From NCBI GenBank assembly GCA_018266355.1, contig JAFEAP010000011.1:62001-126000 (forward strand): DNA of 64,000 bases, given 5' to 3'. Shown in pieces: positions 17,030 to 26,000 of this stretch (its first letter is position 1; every line of letters begins with the position of its first letter). A model generated the notes under the pieces. It was not told the DNA's origin. It worked only from the letters and a program-made list of their open reading frames with translations, and ran no database searches. The stretch is from Bdellovibrionales bacterium (GTDB lineage Bacteria; Bdellovibrionota; UBA1018). The translations under genes were made by a program, and so were the position numbers.

Positions 17030-18244
17030 ATGAACCTCCTCCAAACCCTGACCCTCGGCTTGATCTCCCTTCTCTCCTTCGTCCCCGCTCCCTCGCGCGC
17101 CGCGAACCCTGCCGATTATTTCCCGAAGGACTACGACGCTTCGAAGGCGCGCTTCCTCCGCTACTCGGACGCGCTTCGCGCGAAATACCGCGGCGTCGAG
17201 ACGGAGGCGTTCACGGTCGGCGCGGAACGCCTCACCGTCGACACGACTTTCGTTCCGGCCCAGGATTCCCCTCGCACGCTCCTCGTCCTGACCTCCGGGA
17301 ATCACGGCGCCGAAGGCTACGCGGGCAGCGCGCTCCAAGCCCTCTTCATCGAAGAAGTCCTCCCGACCCTCGACCTCGCCCACACGGGCGTGCTGCTCGT
17401 GCACGCGCTGAACCCCTGGGGCTTCAAGCACGAGCGACGCGGCACCGAAAACAACGTGAACTTGAATCGGAACTTCGATCTCTCTCGCGACCTCTTCGCG
17501 ACGAAGAACGAAGGCTACGACCAGCTCCGCGAACTCCTCGAACTCCGCGGGCCCGTCACGAACGCCTGCGCGTTCCCCGCAAAGGACCTTCTCTGGCGAA
17601 TGCTCGTGCGGAAAGACGTGACCCAACAATCGCTCACCGAGGCGATCGGAAAGGGCCAATACACCTCGCCGGAGGGGATCAACTACGGCGGCCACGATTT
17701 CGAATCCCAAACCACCGATATGATCCGCCTCCTCGCGCGCGTGGCCGCGCCCTACCCGGCGATCTTCCACGTCGATCTGCACACCGGACTCGGAAAGAAA
17801 GGCGTGCTCCACGTGATGACGAAGAAAGAGATGAACGAAGCGTCCCGCGCGGCCCAATCGAAACTCTTCGCCGGCCGGGACGACGCCGCCCATTACGAAC
17901 TTACGCCGCCGGAAGCCGAAGGCTTCTACGAGATCCTCGGCGACTACGCGAACATCCCCGCGAAACTCTTTCCGGAGCCGAACCGAGTCGTCATCGGCAT
18001 CACCGCCGAGTTCGGCACCGTCGGAAACGGCCTCGGCGGAAAAGTCGTGACGATCAATCGCCTGATCAAGGAGAACGAGGGCTACCTCTACGGATACGGC
18101 GACGCGCGGACCGAGGCGAAGGTGAAGCGCGACTTCCGCGAACTCTTTTTCCCGTCGAGTGCGAAATGGCGCGCCGGCGTGCTCGCGAACGGAAAGTACC
18201 TGCTCGATACCGTCGTGAAACGGTTTATTTCGCAGCACCCTTAG
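17030..18244 (+). CDS. Secreted M14-like metallopeptidase (DUF2817 family)
   Basis: 404 aa with an N-terminal signal peptide ending near SRA-ANPAD. Zinc-site features of carboxypeptidase-A-like folds are visible: GNHGAEGYAG (HxxE), a central NVNLNRNFD segment as in M14 enzymes, and FHVDLHTGLG with the third histidine. The architecture matches DUF2817 proteins. It is predicted to act in the periplasm on peptides or murein fragments. It is divergent from the Crp/Fnr gene, and its last 20 bases overlap the convergent SDR-lipoprotein gene. Confidence 0.75.
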   Translation: MNLLQTLTLGLISLLSFVPAPSRAANPADYFPKDYDASKARFLRYSDALRAKYRGVETEAFTVGAERLTVDTTFVPAQDSPRTLLVLTSGNHGAEGYAGSALQALFIEEVLPTLDLAHTGVLLVHALNPWGFKHERRGTENNVNLNRNFDLSRDLFATKNEGYDQLRELLELRGPVTNACAFPAKDLLWRMLVRKDVTQQSLTEAIGKGQYTSPEGINYGGHDFESQTTDMIRLLARVAAPYPAIFHVDLHTGLGKKGVLHVMTKKEMNEASRAAQSKLFAGRDDAAHYELTPPEAEGFYEILGDYANIPAKLFPEPNRVVIGITAEFGTVGNGLGGKVVTINRLIKENEGYLYGYGDARTEAKVKRDFRELFFPSSAKWRAGVLANGKYLLDTVVKRFISQHP

Positions 18245-20492
18245 TCAGGGACGCCGTCGTCGGGAGCGGCTTCCCGATCTTGAGCAAGAAGAACCGGTCG
18301 CGGACGTCAACGTCGACGAGGTGAAGATTCGGAGCGGCCGGAATGAGCTTCGCCGGATCGACCTTCACTCGCAGGACGCGCTCGACGCCTTCTTGGGCGT
18401 CCTCGAACTCGCAAACCCCCGGAAAACGTTCGTCGAGGCGTTTACGGATCGAGCCGAGGGCGACTTTCTTCAGGTAGTCGAAGTCGATCCCCGCGACCCC
18501 GAGGGCGCGGACGCGCACCTCGAAACGGTCGAGGTCGAGCGCGGAAATGTCGATCGTCGTGTCGAAAGGCACGGTGACGAGCAGCACCTTGTAACCGCCC
18601 GAGACGTGCAAGCCGTCGTCGCGAAAATCGAATTTGAGGTTCTTGATCTTCGATCCGCCCGCGTTCGCCTCCGCGTTTTTCACGGCTTCGGTTTCGAAGA
18701 GGCGCTGGTTCAGCCGCAGCGTGATCGCCGGCATGAACTTCGAGGGTTCGCGCGGCTTCCGCGGTCCGCGATTCGGCGTCTTCGACGCCTCGACCGCGAT
18801 GTCCGAAGCCACGTCGATCGCGAGCACGCTTTGGGCCGGGCCGTCTTTCTTGTTGTTCAGCACCCGCACGCCCCCGAGCTCGACGCCCTTCAGATACGGC
18901 GCGAGCTGCGAGAGCTTCACCTTGAGCACGACGGCGTTTTTCGCGGCCCCGAGCTCGTCGTTCAGGTTCAAATCCTTCTCCCCTGAGAAACCGAGGATCC
19001 GCGAAATACCTTTACCCATGTTCTCGAGCTGTTTTCGCTCGATCGGAATGGAGGCGAGTTTGAGTTTGAGCGCCTCACGCTCGATTTTCAGGCTCTCGAC
19101 GGTGTCCTTTTCTTTTTCGGTATCGATCGAATGGTCGAGGGCCTTGAGCTCGGCCTTCATCTTCTTCTCGCGTTTGTCGAACCCCGAGAAATCGCCGGAG
19201 AGCGCCGCGAGGTAGCCGCGCGCCGAGGCCAGCGCGACGGAGAGCATCTGGACGGGAATGATCACGCGGTCGCGTTTCGGCGACTTCGAATCCGCGGGAT
19301 AGAAGTAGGTCTCGTTCAAAGGGAATTCGAGCCGGAGATGGCCCTGCGGCGTCACGTCGGGTTTCACGCCGAGCTGGAACCGGAAGCGGCTCATCTTCGA
19401 ATCGAGGCTGATCGCGCGGAGTTCCTCGACCGGTACGTCGATGATCCCCCGGAAATAGATCCGACCCTGGTCCGGGTCGAAGGCGACGCGAAGCTCGGGG
19501 ACGACCTCGGATTTCACGTGAGCGGCGAACTGCTCGTTCAGGAAGTCTTCCGCGACGAGGATGCTCGCGACGCGGTTCCGCGCGCCCGGAACGGCGGTCG
19601 TGGTCGCGGCGGGTGCCGCCGCGCAGGACGAAGAGAGGAGCGCGAGGGCGAATAGCGCGCCGGCCGTGCGGCCGAGCGTTTTCGGAGAGTGGCGTTCGCC
19701 GGTGCGCACGGAGAGTGCGCGAACCATTCCCGGGGCGACGGCGTTCACCGCGGCGAAGACCTTCAGCATGAAGGGATAGAACACTTCGCGGCGCGGACGG
19801 CGAACGACCGAGACGATGACTTCGGCGCATTTTTCCGGACTCGTGAGCGGAACCCACTTCGCGATCGCGGGCAGTCGCTCCTCCGAACCCGGATTGTTCG
19901 CGAAGTACTTGCTCGTGACTTTTCCGAACACGACGTGCGAACTCCGCACGCCGGTGCCCGCGAGATCGAGCGTGAGCGCCTCGTGCAGTCCGCGAAGCGC
20001 CCAGCGCGCGGCCATGTATCCGGTCGCGCCCGGCCAGCCCATCGACGAGACGGGAGAGTTCACGTTCACGATCAAACCTCGACCGCGGCGGAGCATCTCG
20101 GGCATCACCGAATGGGTCAGGTGAAAAGCCGCGAAATACGGGGCGTCCATCATGCGCCGGGCGTCGGCCGGCGAGGTCTCCTCGATGAAGCGCCACTCCC
20201 CGGCGCCGGCGCCGTTCACGAGCAACTCGACCGGTCCGCATTCGGAGGCGATCCGTTTCACGGCGGCGTCGACCGCCGCGCCGTCGCCGGCGTCCGTCGG
20301 ATAAGCGCGCGCTTCGCCGCCCGCGCCTCGGATTTCCGCCTCGACTTTCGCGAGGGCCTCGGCGCCGCGCGCGAGGAGCGCCACGCCCCACCCTTCCTTC
20401 GCGAGTTTCTTCGCGGTCGCCGCGCCGATCCCGCTCGAAGCGCCGCTGACGATCGCCCATTTCCGGTCGGTCCCTGGTCCTTTGGAATCCAT
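18225..20492 (-). CDS. Fusion of short-chain dehydrogenase and lipoprotein-like domain
   Basis: 755 aa in one uninterrupted frame. Residues 1-265 are a short-chain dehydrogenase: Rossmann SGASSGIGAATA, LVNGAGAG, and the YxxxR/K region TGYMAARWAL, where an Arg-containing AAR replaces the usual catalytic YxxxK lysine spacing. Residues 275-290 look like a signal peptide core ending in a Cys (LLSSSC290). Residues 291-755 are a soluble domain I do not recognise, with a charged helix around 420-470. Met256 (codon 19725-19727) could start a separate lipoprotein, but I see no ribosome site there. It is either a membrane-spanning fusion or two overlapping translation products. Confidence 0.65.
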   Translation of the reverse strand: MDSKGPGTDRKWAIVSGASSGIGAATAKKLAKEGWGVALLARGAEALAKVEAEIRGAGGEARAYPTDAGDGAAVDAAVKRIASECGPVELLVNGAGAGEWRFIEETSPADARRMMDAPYFAAFHLTHSVMPEMLRRGRGLIVNVNSPVSSMGWPGATGYMAARWALRGLHEALTLDLAGTGVRSSHVVFGKVTSKYFANNPGSEERLPAIAKWVPLTSPEKCAEVIVSVVRRPRREVFYPFMLKVFAAVNAVAPGMVRALSVRTGERHSPKTLGRTAGALFALALLSSSCAAAPAATTTAVPGARNRVASILVAEDFLNEQFAAHVKSEVVPELRVAFDPDQGRIYFRGIIDVPVEELRAISLDSKMSRFRFQLGVKPDVTPQGHLRLEFPLNETYFYPADSKSPKRDRVIIPVQMLSVALASARGYLAALSGDFSGFDKREKKMKAELKALDHSIDTEKEKDTVESLKIEREALKLKLASIPIERKQLENMGKGISRILGFSGEKDLNLNDELGAAKNAVVLKVKLSQLAPYLKGVELGGVRVLNNKKDGPAQSVLAIDVASDIAVEASKTPNRGPRKPREPSKFMPAITLRLNQRLFETEAVKNAEANAGGSKIKNLKFDFRDDGLHVSGGYKVLLVTVPFDTTIDISALDLDRFEVRVRALGVAGIDFDYLKKVALGSIRKRLDERFPGVCEFEDAQEGVERVLRVKVDPAKLIPAAPNLHLVDVDVRDRFFLLKIGKPLPTTASLTKGAAK

Positions 20493-20561
20493 GGTTCGAC
20501 GCTAGCAAGCGTACGGGCTTCTTGCACTTCCTAGATGAGGCGGCATAGGCTGGGTTTTACT

Positions 20562-22046
20562 ATGGCGAAGCGAAACCCCACCCAGAAGGCGACTTCCTCT
20601 GCCCGTTCGCGCGCCTCCGGTACGACCCGTTCGCGCGCCGCTAACGAGACTTGGATCGTCGGCGCGACGCTCGTGACCCAAGACACCCGGCGGCGCGTGC
20701 TTCGCGCGAATCTGCGGCTCGTCGATGGACGCATCGCCGAAATCACGACGAAGTCTCCGTCGCGCGCGAGGAAGGCGAAGGTCCTCGATTGGACCGGACT
20801 CACCGTTCTTCCGGGATTCGTCCAGGCGCACACCCACCTATGCCAGACGCTCTTCCGGAACCAAGCCGACGACCTCGAGCTCCTCGATTGGCTCTCGAAG
20901 AGAATCTGGGTGATGGAGGCCGCGCACACGAAGGAAACGCTCGCGACTTCGGCGAAGATGGGGATCTACGAACTCCTCTCGACCGGAACGACGACCGTCC
21001 TCGACATGGGCACCGTCCGCCACACGGAGGCGATCCTCGAAACCGCGAAGAAATACGGCATTCGCGGGAGTTTCGGAAAGTGCCTGATGGACCATCCGCG
21101 TACGACGCCGCCGGGACTTCGCGAGTCGACGCGCGACGCGCTTTCCGAAGCCGAGAAACTTTACCGGAAGTGGAATGGCCAAGCGGGCGACCGCATTCGG
21201 ATCTCCTACGCTCCGCGCTTCGTGATCTCGTGCACGGAATCGCTCCTACGCGAAGTGACCGCGGCCGCGAAACACCAGAAGACCCTGATCCACACCCACG
21301 CGAGCGAGAATCTGAAAGAGATCGCGATGGTGAAGGATCTCGTCCACTGCGAGAACGTCGAGTACCTCGACTCGCTCGGCATGACGGGAAAGAACCTCGT
21401 CCTCGCCCACTGCATCTGGCTGAAACCGAACGAGAAGGAAATCCTCCGCAAGACGGGCACCCACGTCGTGCATTGCCCGAGCTCGAACCTGAAACTCGCG
21501 TCGGGTTTCGCGCACGTGCCGGACCTCCGTGCGCGCGGCGTGAACGTCGCCCTCGGCGCCGACGGCGCCCCCTGCAATAACAACCTGAACATGTTCACCG
21601 AGATGCGGCTCGCCGCCCTCATGCATAAGCCCGCCCACGGACCGAAGACCCTCCCCGCGCGTGAAATCCTCGATATGGCGACCCGGGACGGGGCGAAGGC
21701 CCTGAACTGGTTCGACGACATCGGCTCGCTCGAAGTCGGAAAAAAGGCCGACCTCGTGGCCATCGATTTGAATCAGCCCGATAACGCAGTGCCCCAAGTC
21801 GGCAAACTCACGGAAAAAACCGCCGCTCGCCGCCTCGTCGCGAGCGGTTCGCTCGACCCCGAGGCGATCGCCTCCTCGATCGTCTATTCCACGTCCGGCC
21901 ACCACGTCCGCCACACCATGGTCGACGGAAATCTCCTCTTCACCGGTGGAAAGGTCCGTGGTATCCCCTCCGGACAGCTCGTCGAAGAAATCCGGCTGGC
22001 CCAGGCGAAGATCTACCTCGCGTTGAAAGGATCGAAGTCTCGTTAA
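20562..22046 (+). CDS. Amidohydrolase: 5'-deoxyadenosine / S-adenosylhomocysteine deaminase family
   Basis: 494 aa from ATG 20562 (an in-frame ATG at 20535 adds nine residues; neither has a clear ribosome site). Metal-dependent amidohydrolase: HTHLCQTLFRN (HxH), HTHASE, LAHCIWL, and the metal Asp in LGADGAPCNNN. This matches the SAH/MTA/5'-deoxyadenosine deaminase group, which deaminates the adenine of by-products of SAM chemistry. The N-terminal ~30 residues are Ser/Arg/Lys-rich and unlike the family. It is divergent from the SDR fusion. Exact substrate is not decidable from sequence. Confidence 0.82.
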   Translation: MAKRNPTQKATSSARSRASGTTRSRAANETWIVGATLVTQDTRRRVLRANLRLVDGRIAEITTKSPSRARKAKVLDWTGLTVLPGFVQAHTHLCQTLFRNQADDLELLDWLSKRIWVMEAAHTKETLATSAKMGIYELLSTGTTTVLDMGTVRHTEAILETAKKYGIRGSFGKCLMDHPRTTPPGLRESTRDALSEAEKLYRKWNGQAGDRIRISYAPRFVISCTESLLREVTAAAKHQKTLIHTHASENLKEIAMVKDLVHCENVEYLDSLGMTGKNLVLAHCIWLKPNEKEILRKTGTHVVHCPSSNLKLASGFAHVPDLRARGVNVALGADGAPCNNNLNMFTEMRLAALMHKPAHGPKTLPAREILDMATRDGAKALNWFDDIGSLEVGKKADLVAIDLNQPDNAVPQVGKLTEKTAARRLVASGSLDPEAIASSIVYSTSGHHVRHTMVDGNLLFTGGKVRGIPSGQLVEEIRLAQAKIYLALKGSKSR

Positions 22047-22137
22047 ACGAGAATCGTTCCCGGAGTGAGATGATGAACGACTGGGTCTTTGTCGTTTCCT
22101 AGTGTCCGAGCGAAGTTTCAAACGAAGGGGTCTACCA

Positions 22138-22674
22138 ATGTACGCAGTCATCCAAACCGGCGGCAAACAATACAAAGTGCAACCGGGCGAAGTCGTCCAA
22201 GTCGAAAAACTCGAAGGCGAGATCGGCACGGCCACGAAATTCTCGAACGTCCTCCTCGTCGCGAAGCCGGGGACGGACGCGACCACGATTTGGCTCGGCA
22301 AGCCGATGCTGAACGGCGCGGTCGTCGACGCTGAAATCGTCGGCCAAGGCCGCGGCCATAAGGAAATCATCGTCAAGATGAAGCGCCGGAAGCAGTACCG
22401 CCGCACCCAAGGCCACCGCCAAGAGCTCACCCAGCTCCTCGTCCTCGGCGTCTCGAACGGTTCCGGCGAAAAGCTCGAACTCTCGGCGTCCGACAAGAAG
22501 GCGAAGCTCGACGCGTTCACGTCTCACCTGAAAGCCAAGGGCCCGGCGTTCTCGCCGAAGCGCCTCGGCTCCCGCAAGAAGCTCGGCGCGAAGATCGTCG
22601 CCGAAAACAAAGCGGGCGGTTCTTCCGAATCGGCTAAAAAGCCGACCGCGAAGAAGACGACGAAGAAAGCTTAA
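22138..22674 (+). CDS. rplU: 50S ribosomal protein L21 with C-terminal extension
   Basis: 178 aa; L21 is usually about 103 aa. Residues 1-103 are canonical (MYAVIQTGGKQYKV, KMKRRKQYRRTQGHRQ). The rest is an extension ending in a Lys/Thr/Ala-rich tail. The start is chosen at 22138 by similarity and by AAGGGG upstream. Followed 63 nt later by rpmA, the usual L21-L27 pair. Confidence 0.95.
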   Translation: MYAVIQTGGKQYKVQPGEVVQVEKLEGEIGTATKFSNVLLVAKPGTDATTIWLGKPMLNGAVVDAEIVGQGRGHKEIIVKMKRRKQYRRTQGHRQELTQLLVLGVSNGSGEKLELSASDKKAKLDAFTSHLKAKGPAFSPKRLGSRKKLGAKIVAENKAGGSSESAKKPTAKKTTKKA

Positions 22675-22737
22675 TCCGGTTTTTTAACCTTAATCTCCGG
22701 ACTCCCCCGAGGGAGCCGGACTCTAGGAGAAATATAG

Positions 22738-22995
22738 ATGGCACACAAAAAAGCCGGTGGTAGTACCCGCAACGGCCGCGACTCGAACCCGAAGATGCTC
22801 GGCGTGAAGCGTTTCGGCGGCCAGGTCGTGAAGGCCGGCGAAATCATCGTCCGTCAGCGCGGAACGAAGTTCCACGCCGGCCGCAACTGCGGTCTCGGTC
22901 GCGACTTCACCCTGTACGCGCTCGTCGCGGGCACGGTGGCTTTCGAGCGCTTCGATAAGACGCGCCAGCAAGTCTCGATCTATCCGACGACCTGA
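22738..22995 (+). CDS. rpmA: 50S ribosomal protein L27
   Basis: 85 aa. Canonical start [16 protein letters not shown], whose N-terminal tail reaches the peptidyl-transferase centre, and conserved [21 protein letters not shown]. It has a strong AGGAGA ribosome site. It is followed by an intrinsic terminator. Confidence 0.98.
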   Translation: MAHKKAGGSTRNGRDSNPKMLGVKRFGGQVVKAGEIIVRQRGTKFHAGRNCGLGRDFTLYALVAGTVAFERFDKTRQQVSIYPTT

Positions 22996-23021
22996 TCGTT
23001 CGGACGATCTGCTAAAAAACG

Positions 23022-23054
23022 AAAAGCCCCGACCGCGAATCGGTCGGGGCTTTT
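23022..23054. terminator. Bidirectional intrinsic terminator
   Basis: Perfect 14-bp arms (23022-23035 and 23041-23054), GC-rich inside with A4/T4 at the ends, separated by a 5-nt loop. It ends the rplU-rpmA transcript and, read from the other strand, the RCC1 lipoprotein gene, whose stop is 20 nt away. Confidence 0.93.
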
Positions 23055-23073
23055 ACTTTGGAACCTAGGTCAA

Positions 23074-26000
23074 CTAAGGATTCACGTCGTACGCGAGCGA
23101 AGGCATCGATTCCCACCGTGGCCCGTATTGGCTCATGGAGTTATCGCCCCAACACGTAAGCCCGCCTCCGGAACCGACGGCGCAACCGTGGTAAGCTCCG
23201 AGAACGAGATCGAGCGGAGACTCGGGAATCGCCGAAGCCATCGGGACGTTGCTGCCCGTGAGCGTTCCCGTCGCGAGACTGCCCGAATTGTTCGCGCCCC
23301 AGCACTGGACCTTTCCGTTCGAGAGTTTCGCGCAGCTCGAATTCGAGTTCGCGACGATCGAAACGAAGGTCGACGCGCCCGTGACGACGACCGGCGAAGA
23401 CGAGCTCGCGGCTGACCCGTTCCCGAGCTGGCCGCTATTCCCCGCTCCCCAGCATCGCGCCGATCCGTCGCTCAGGACCGCGCAAGTGTGCAAGGCGCCG
23501 GCCGCGATCGCGACCGCGTTCGTGATACCGGAAACGGCGACCGGGGAAGTCCTTTGGGTCGTCGTCCCGTCTCCGAGCTGACCGCTCGAGTTCAATCCCC
23601 AGCATTTCACGGTTTGATCGGAAAGGAGCGCACAAGTGTGCGACTGGCCCGCGGCGATCGCGGTCGCCGTGAGGCCTCCCGTCACGACGACCGGAGTGGT
23701 CGCCTGGGTCGTCGTCCCGTCTCCGAGCTGACCGCTCGAGTTCAATCCCCAACACTTCATCGAGCCGTCCGAAAGCAAGGCGCATGTGTGGGCCAGGCCG
23801 GCCGCCAGCGCGGTCACCCCGGAAGAAAGCGTCGAAACCGAAGTCGCTCCGAGCTGATTCGAGGTGGAACCGCTCCCGAGCTGACCGTTCGAATTATATC
23901 CCCAGCACTGGACGCCGCCGGTGCTGAGCACGATACAAGTATGGTTTCCGCCGGCGCGAATCGCGATGGCCGCTCCGCCCTGGTTGAAGAGCGAGACCGG
24001 AGCCGTGCTCGAAATCGTCGTGTTGTTTCCGATTTGACCGGAAGAATTTTGCCCCCAACAACTCACCATACCGCCGCTCGCGATTGCGCAGGTGTGGTAT
24101 TGTCCGGCAGCCACGTTCGTCACGTTCGTGAGGGACATCGGCTGCGGAAGCTTCCGGACGTCGTTGAAACCGTTACCGAACTGGCCGAACGTATTCCCGC
24201 CCCAGCACCAAACCCGACCCGAGGAATCCACGGCGCACGTCGATACTCCGTGAGCGGCGACGTTCGCGACGGCGCTCGGCAAATTGATCATCGTCGGCGG
24301 CGATTGACGAGCGAGGACCGACGAATCGCCCAGCTGTCCCGCGGAGCCGTCGCCCCAGCAGGAATAACCGCCGCTCGAAACGACGCAAGTATGGCTCATG
24401 CCCATCGCCAGGCCGATCGGCGTGGGGGCGACCGAAATGACCACCGGACTCGCTTGATCGGCGACCGTTCCATTACCGATTTGTCCGTAGGAATTCGCGC
24501 CCCAACATTTCAATTGTCCGGCGGCGATCGCGCAGATCGTTCCCAAGCCTCCCACGCCGAGCGCGGTCAAACCGGAGAAAGTTCCGGTTACCGCGGTCCC
24601 CGGGGCGTTCAAGGTCGGCACCATCGTCCCGTAGCCGAGCTGTCCGTTCGCGCCCGCGCCCCAGCACTTGATGTTCGAACTATTCACGTACGCACACGTG
24701 TTGTTCCCGCCGGCCGCTACCAGCGTGGCCGTTCCGCCCAATGAACCCGCGGCGACCGGCACGTTCGAGGCCGCGACCGCGTTGTTCCCGAGCTGGCCCG
24801 ACGCTCCCTGGCCCCAGCAATAAACGGATCCGCCGCTCAACGCGCAATTGTGATTCGCGCCCGCGGAAAGCGAGGACACGGCGCTGATTCCCGAGACGGC
24901 GGTCGCCGAGTTTCGATTGGTATTCGATGCGTCGCCGATTTGGCCGAAAGTGTTTTGTCCCCAGCATACCACCGTCCCGCTCGAGAGAAGCGCGCAGACG
25001 TGGGCGTCCCCGGCGACGAGATCCGTCGCGTTGAGAAGATTCGATCCCCCGGACTTCACGTTCGCATAAGTCGGGCGGGAGGTCATCGTCCCGTCGCCGA
25101 GTTGTCCGTTGGAGTTGTCGCCCGCACACCGGACCTCGCCCGTCGACGTGAACAAGAGGCACGAAAAACCGGTCCCGAGGGCCACCTTCGCGATGCCGTA
25201 GCGAACGGGGTAAGTATAAGAGATCGCGTTACTGCAATACGCCGTTCCGCCTTTGACGATTTTCGCGCGAAACGATTCCGTCGCGCTCACGTCGGCGCTG
25301 AGCGATTCGACCGTGGAAATCGGAAGCGGATTGAAATCCGCGGCTGCGGCCGCTCCGAAAACCCGCCCGCCGGCGCATGCCCCATCCGCGCCCGCGAGAA
25401 GGACCACGGAGTCGTTCGCCGAATTCCCGCGAACGGTAAAATTCGGAGTCAGCGTCGTCGCGTTCGCGCTGTTCAAGACGAGCGCCGCGGTCGTCTCCTT
25501 CGTGATCGTGACGCTCGGCGGACTGACAACGGCGTTCCCCGCCACATCCGGGTGCGTGACGGCGATCGTGATCGATCCCGGGGCCACGCTCGTCAAATCG
25601 AGAGCCGCCGACCAGTTACCGCCCGTGCAGGTCGGTGTCGCCGTCGCGCTACCAGCGACGATATTCACCGGCTGGCCGTTTTCCGAACAGTTCCCGCTCA
25701 TCGGAAGGGAGGTGCCCTGGGCGAGCGTATTGAAATAGAATCCGTTCGTCGGTGCACTCACGGTGACGTTCGGCGCGATCGTATCCTTCGTGAAGTTTCG
25801 GGAAGCTTGGGCGGCCGGATTTCCAGCCGCGTCGGCGTGGTCCGCGTAGAGAGTGATCGCGCCTTCCGCGGCGGCCGAAAGATCCAACGAGACCGACCAA
25901 GCACCGCTCGAACAAGCTACGGTCGCCGATCCAGCGCCGCTAATCACGACGTTTTGGCCGTTTTCCGTACAACTTCCGGAAACGACGAATGCAGTCTTGT

